Below, one piece after another: positions 24,338-27,797 of a stretch of DNA of 27,797 nucleotides. The notes beneath the pieces are model-generated. The model saw only the letters and a list, made by a program, of their open reading frames with translations, was not told the DNA's origin and ran no database searches. Each line of letters begins with the position of its first letter. The first letter of the stretch is position 1. Source of the DNA: an uncultured Cetobacterium sp. (GTDB lineage Bacteria > Fusobacteriota > Fusobacteriia > Fusobacteriales > Fusobacteriaceae); NCBI GenBank assembly GCA_900766645.1, contig CAAFWD010000149.1, positions 1-27,797 on the forward strand. The letters are read 5' to 3'. Position numbers and translations under genes: made by a program.

Positions 24338-24967
24338 GTGGATAAAGAGATATTAGAGATAGTTTTACTGTCTTTGTTTGTGACAGGAACAGCTAGTATT
24401 TTAAGTTCAATAATAGGTTTTTTTATAAGTCTGTGGCTTTTCTTTAAAAAAAATGAAATTTCAAAAAGAATATTAGAGCTTTTTAGAGCTTTAACAGGAG
24501 TTCCTACAATAATATTTGGTTTAGTAGTACTTTTGATGCTTTCAAGAAGAGGAGCTCTTGGATTTTTAAGTTTATTATTCACTCCCTCAGCAATAATAAT
24601 AGCTCAGTTTTTATTGTTATTACCACTGGTTGTAACTTTATGTTCAGAACTTTTAGAGGGGGATGGTGTTAGGATTTTAACTACATGTAAAATTTTACAT
24701 ATTCCCTCTAAGCAGTTAAATAAAGTTTTTTTTAGAGAGTTAAAGACAAGATTTTTAGGAATCTTTTTAATAGCTTTTGCTAGGGGAATATCTGAAGTGG
24801 GATCAGTTATGTTAGTTGGAGGAAATATCAAAGGGCATACAAGAGTTATGACTACATATATAGCTTTGTCTACTTCTATGGGAAACTATAATACCTCTTT
24901 AATTATAGCAGTGATACTGTTTACTATCTCCTTTTTACTAAATTTTTTAATAAAACGGGTGAAATAA
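24338..24967 (+). CDS. tupB: TupB, tungstate ABC transporter permease
   Basis: 209-aa membrane protein with about five transmembrane segments. ALTGVPTIIFGLVVLL and the EAA-type loop FLIAFARGISEVGSVMLVGGNIKG, which docks with the ATPase, are typical of TupB. The GTG start at 24338 is 2 nt after the tupA stop, and there is no ATG nearby. It ends next to the TTG of tupC. Confidence 0.95.
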   Translation: MDKEILEIVLLSLFVTGTASILSSIIGFFISLWLFFKKNEISKRILELFRALTGVPTIIFGLVVLLMLSRRGALGFLSLLFTPSAIIIAQFLLLLPLVVTLCSELLEGDGVRILTTCKILHIPSKQLNKVFFRELKTRFLGIFLIAFARGISEVGSVMLVGGNIKGHTRVMTTYIALSTSMGNYNTSLIIAVILFTISFLLNFLIKRVK

Positions 24968-25573
24968 TTGATAGAGATTAAAAATTTAAAAAAATATTAT
25001 GATAATAGATTGATTTTAGAAGTACCAAATTTAAATTTTCATGAAGGAAATGTATATTCGATTTTAGGAAGAAATGGAGCAGGAAAAAGTACATTATTAA
25101 AAATATTAGGAGGAATTCTTTCTTATGAAGAGGGAACAGTGAAGTATAATGTTAAAGATACAATACTCTGTGTTCAAGAACCTATGTTTTTTAGAGGGAG
25201 CGTTATTTATAATTTAACTGAACCTTTCAATTTAATAGGTGAGAAAGTGGAGTTAAATAAAATTTTAAGTTTACTTGAAGATTTTCAGATAGAAAACTTA
25301 AAAGACTCCTCAATAAATACTTTATCAGGGGGAGAAAAAGCAAAAGTTCAATTTATTAGAACGATTCTTTATAATAAAAAGATAATACTTTTAGATGAAC
25401 CAACAGCAAGTATGGATAAGAAAAGTACACATTTAGTGGAAGAGATAATAAAAAAATTAAAAGATGCAGGAAGATTAATAATTATGATAACTCATGATTA
25501 TGAACAAGCAGTAAGAGTTAGCGATTGTATTTATGAAGTGGATGAAGGAAGATTAATCCAAAGAGAGAGGTAA
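24968..25573 (+). CDS. tupC: TupC, tungstate ABC transporter ATPase
   Basis: 201 aa. Walker A GRNGAGKST (34-42), signature LSGGEKAKVQ (119-128), Walker B IILLDEP (139-145) and the switch histidine in ITHDYEQA are all present. The TTG start touches the tupB stop, with GGTGA upstream. It is somewhat shorter than many ABC ATPases but all motifs are intact. It powers TupAB import of tungstate. Confidence 0.95.
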   Translation: MIEIKNLKKYYDNRLILEVPNLNFHEGNVYSILGRNGAGKSTLLKILGGILSYEEGTVKYNVKDTILCVQEPMFFRGSVIYNLTEPFNLIGEKVELNKILSLLEDFQIENLKDSSINTLSGGEKAKVQFIRTILYNKKIILLDEPTASMDKKSTHLVEEIIKKLKDAGRLIIMITHDYEQAVRVSDCIYEVDEGRLIQRER

Positions 25574-25574
25574 T

Positions 25575-26294
25575 ATGTCAAGTAAAAGTAATGTGTGTGA
25601 AGAGTTACCAGTAGAACTTAGAGTAAATAGAGAAAAACTAGTTACTTTTATGTGTTCTCCATACGACTTAGAAGATCTAGCACTAGGACACCTTTATACA
25701 AGAGGAATAATAAAAAATAAAGATGAATTAGAGAGCGTGGGAGCATGTAAAGATGCAAAGATTATTGTAGCTTATACATCTAATGATGTAAAAGATGAAC
25801 TTTTTACTATTCCAAAAGTAGTTTTAAGTGGTTGTGGAAGTGGAGCACTTTTTGATGAAAAAGTTATGAACAAAGAGAGATTGGAGTATTTGGATCAAGT
25901 ATCTTTAGAAAGAGTTAAAAAAGTTGCAATAGAGATGTTAGAAAATGCAGTGATGTATAAAAATAGTGGTGGAATGCATAGTGCAGCAATAGGAAATATA
26001 GATGGATCAATAGTTACAAGAGAGGATATAGGAAGACATAATGCTGTTGACAAGGTAATAGGAGCAGCTTTGAATGAAAATTTTGATTTAAAGAACTCAG
26101 TTATAACAACAACAGGGAGATTGTCTTTAGATATGGTTCTTAAAGCAGTGGCAACTAAAATACCAGTTGTTGCTACAATAAGTATTCCAAGTAGTTTAGC
26201 AATTGAATTAGCAGAAAAGTTAGGTATTTGTTTAATTGGAAGAGTTGGAAAAAATGATCCAATAGTTTATACATTTGAAGATAGAATAAAATAA
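25575..26294 (+). CDS. fdhD: FdhD, formate dehydrogenase sulfurtransferase
   Basis: 239 aa (E. coli 277). Conserved blocks are LALGHLYTRGII, GGMHSAAI, EDIGRHNAVDKVIGAAL and TTGRLSLDMVLKAV. FdhD passes sulfur from IscS to the bis-MGD cofactor, a step specific to formate dehydrogenases, which supports the FdhA call. The E. coli CxxC sulfur-carrier loop (C121-x-x-C124) is here LSGCGSG, with a single cysteine, C87. One cysteine also occurs in this position in other FdhD proteins, so it may still work. It starts 1 nt after tupC. Confidence 0.94.
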   Translation: MSSKSNVCEELPVELRVNREKLVTFMCSPYDLEDLALGHLYTRGIIKNKDELESVGACKDAKIIVAYTSNDVKDELFTIPKVVLSGCGSGALFDEKVMNKERLEYLDQVSLERVKKVAIEMLENAVMYKNSGGMHSAAIGNIDGSIVTREDIGRHNAVDKVIGAALNENFDLKNSVITTTGRLSLDMVLKAVATKIPVVATISIPSSLAIELAEKLGICLIGRVGKNDPIVYTFEDRIK

Positions 26295-26309
26295 ATACCA
26301 GGAGGGATA

Positions 26310-27515
26310 ATGAAGTTTTTTAAAACGGTAAGTTTAAAAGAAGCTATTAGTAGCATCGAATCAAAATTAGAAAATAAGTTGAAAATAGAAGAGGTTGCAT
26401 TAAAAGATTCTTTAAATAGAGTTATAGCTGAAGATATATATTCTAATATGGACTTACCAACATTTAATAGAAGCATGGTGGATGGTTATGCAGTAAAAGC
26501 TAGAGATGTCCACGGAGCAAGTGAATTTTCACCAATTCCATTAAAGTGTATTGGAGAAGTAAAAATGGGAGAGGAAAATAATCTGAAAATAGATTTAGGT
26601 GAGTGTTTGTATGTTCCAACAGGAGGGATGCTTCCATTAGAATCAGATGCAATGGTAATGATAGAGGACTGTGAAACTTTAGGGGAAGAGATACTTATAA
26701 ACAAAGGTGTTTCACAGCTTTCACATATAATATTAAAAGGTTCTGAAATAAAAAATTCAGATCTATTAGTAAAAAAAGATGAGAAAATAACATCTAGACA
26801 CATAGGAGTTTTATCTTCAATAGGAAAGGAAAAAATTAAAGTTTATGAAAAAATAAAATTTTCAATTATTTCCACTGGAGATGAGATTGTAGAGTTAGGA
26901 CAAGAACTAAAAATAGGAGAGGTTTATGATATAAACACCAATATTTTTAGAGCTTTGATAGAAGAGGGACTAGGAGAAGTGGATAAAACTTTTTTAGTGA
27001 GAGATAATTTAGATTCTTTATCAAAAACATTGGAGGAATCTTTAAAAGAATCTCATGTTGTTTTAATTTCTGGAGGAAGCTCTGTTGGAGTGAGAGACTT
27101 TACTGAAAAAGCTATAGAGGATATTGGTGGAGATATATTTGTTCATGGAATAGCATTGAAACCAGGGAAACCTACAATAATAGCAACATATAAAGATAAA
27201 TTTATATTTGGAATGCCAGGACATCCACAGTCAGGAGTAAATGTTTTTAAAGCATTAGTTGAACCTACATTTTTAAATAGAAAAAGAATCAAAATATATG
27301 GAGAACTAGAGGAAAATATTTATGGTGATCCTGGAAAAACATGTTTTATAAATGTAAAATTAGTTGCAGAAAATCAAAAAATAAAAGTTTATCCAGTGAC
27401 AAGTAAATCTGCTATGATAAGACCTGTATTAGAAAGTGATGGATATATTTTAATTCCATCTCAGAAAGAGGGGCTTTATAAAGGAGAATTAGTGGAGGTT
27501 ATATTAAATGACTAA
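26310..27515 (+). CDS. moeA: MoeA, molybdopterin molybdenumtransferase
   Basis: 401 aa, the full MoeA length. The N-terminal region has VALKDSLNRVIAEDI and LPTFNRSMVDGYAVKA, and the central domain has FSIISTGDEIVELG, SGGSSVGVRDFT, HGIALKPGKPTI and FGMPGHPQSGVN. The C-terminal beta-barrel domain covers about residues 335-401. MoeA inserts Mo (or W) into adenylated molybdopterin. An AGGAGG site precedes the ATG. It overlaps the next gene by 8 nt. Confidence 0.96.
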   Translation: MKFFKTVSLKEAISSIESKLENKLKIEEVALKDSLNRVIAEDIYSNMDLPTFNRSMVDGYAVKARDVHGASEFSPIPLKCIGEVKMGEENNLKIDLGECLYVPTGGMLPLESDAMVMIEDCETLGEEILINKGVSQLSHIILKGSEIKNSDLLVKKDEKITSRHIGVLSSIGKEKIKVYEKIKFSIISTGDEIVELGQELKIGEVYDINTNIFRALIEEGLGEVDKTFLVRDNLDSLSKTLEESLKESHVVLISGGSSVGVRDFTEKAIEDIGGDIFVHGIALKPGKPTIIATYKDKFIFGMPGHPQSGVNVFKALVEPTFLNRKRIKIYGELEENIYGDPGKTCFINVKLVAENQKIKVYPVTSKSAMIRPVLESDGYILIPSQKEGLYKGELVEVILND

Positions 27516-27797
27516 GAGAAATATCTATATAGATAATATTGATTTGGAAATAGCTTTAAAAGAGTATTTTTCTAAAATACATTTAAAATGTGACAGTGAG
27601 AAAATATCTGTTTTAGATTCAGTGGGAAGAGTTACATCAAAAGCTATTTTTGCAAAATATTGCTCTCCTAGTTATGCAGCTAGTGCAATGGATGGAATTT
27701 TTATTTTTTCAGAAAAAATAAAAGATGCCAACGAAGTAAATCCTGTTTATTTGAAAGAGGATGATTTTATATATGTTAATACTGGAAATCCCTTAGA
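27508..27797 (+). CDS. Second MoeA-like molybdopterin biosynthesis protein (3' partial)
   Basis: A frame starts at ATG 27508 (GGAGG 10 nt upstream, inside the end of moeA) and is open to the right edge, giving 96 residues. RNIYIDNIDLEIALKEYF and SVLDSVGRVTSKAIFAKYCSPSYAASAMDGIFIF resemble the start of MoeA proteins that, in many clostridia, carry an additional C-terminal periplasmic-binding-like domain. Only the N-terminus is seen, so the fusion is inferred, not observed. Two moeA-like genes side by side are common in tungsten/molybdenum enzyme loci. Confidence 0.85.
   Translation, partial: MTKRNIYIDNIDLEIALKEYFSKIHLKCDSEKISVLDSVGRVTSKAIFAKYCSPSYAASAMDGIFIFSEKIKDANEVNPVYLKEDDFIYVNTGNPL

Noticed and set aside
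1..27797. CRISPR arrays, insertion sequences, tRNA or rRNA genes, phage genes
   Set aside because: No repeat-spacer pattern, transposase frame, terminal inverted repeats or RNA gene sequence was seen; genes are densely packed and the longest gene-free stretch is 258 bp.

Overview
The window is a very AT-rich bacterial chromosome segment. Gene content, codon use, AGGAGG-type ribosome binding sites and the Gram-positive-style ethanolamine operon (EutVW antitermination instead of EutR) suggest a member of the Fusobacteriota, such as a Fusobacterium or Cetobacterium relative. A clostridial host cannot be excluded from sequence alone.

Region 1 (1-509) is the 3' part of a SAM methyltransferase gene closed by a strong terminator. 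Region 2 (718-15859) is one long ethanolamine-utilization (eut) microcompartment operon on the + strand: eutS, eutP, eutV, eutW, eutA, eutB, eutC, eutL, a tailed BMC shell gene, eutM, a PduT-like tandem shell gene, acylating aldehyde dehydrogenase (eutE), eutT, pduL, an unknown gene, eutN, a second small unknown gene, eutH, eutQ and eutG. Together these encode uptake (EutH), the AdoCbl-dependent lyase (EutBC) with its reactivase (EutA) and cofactor maker (EutT), conversion of acetaldehyde to acetyl-CoA/acetyl-phosphate (EutE, PduL) or ethanol (EutG), and a shell built of BMC-H, BMC-T and pentamer proteins. Between eutW and eutA lies a clear ANTAR-type dual hairpin whose second hairpin overlaps an intrinsic terminator. 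Everything from eutA on is therefore probably expressed only when phosphorylated EutV blocks termination.

Region 3 (15914-18184, - strand) holds moaA and an AraC-family regulator, converging on eutG through a shared terminator. Region 4 (18185-18442) is a 258-bp divergent regulatory region with palindromes and three copies of a 9-bp direct repeat. Region 5 (18443-27797, + strand) is a tungsten/molybdenum- and selenium-dependent formate/hydrogen locus. It starts with a selenocysteine formate dehydrogenase read through an in-frame TGA, followed by an [FeFe] hydrogenase with the same N-terminal iron-sulfur architecture, and then mobA. After a terminator come tupABC (tungstate transporter), fdhD, moeA and the start of a second moeA-like gene.

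The two halves are separate regulons but complementary in metabolism: ethanolamine is fermented to acetate, ethanol and ammonia, and the formate dehydrogenase/hydrogenase pair could exchange electrons between formate, CO2 and H2. The most notable features are the ANTAR antiterminator, the FDH-hydrogenase pair with twin N-terminal modules, a roughly 40-residue module shared by three proteins of the eut operon, a PduT-like iron-sulfur shell protein inside a eut operon, and a set of candidate encapsulation helices.
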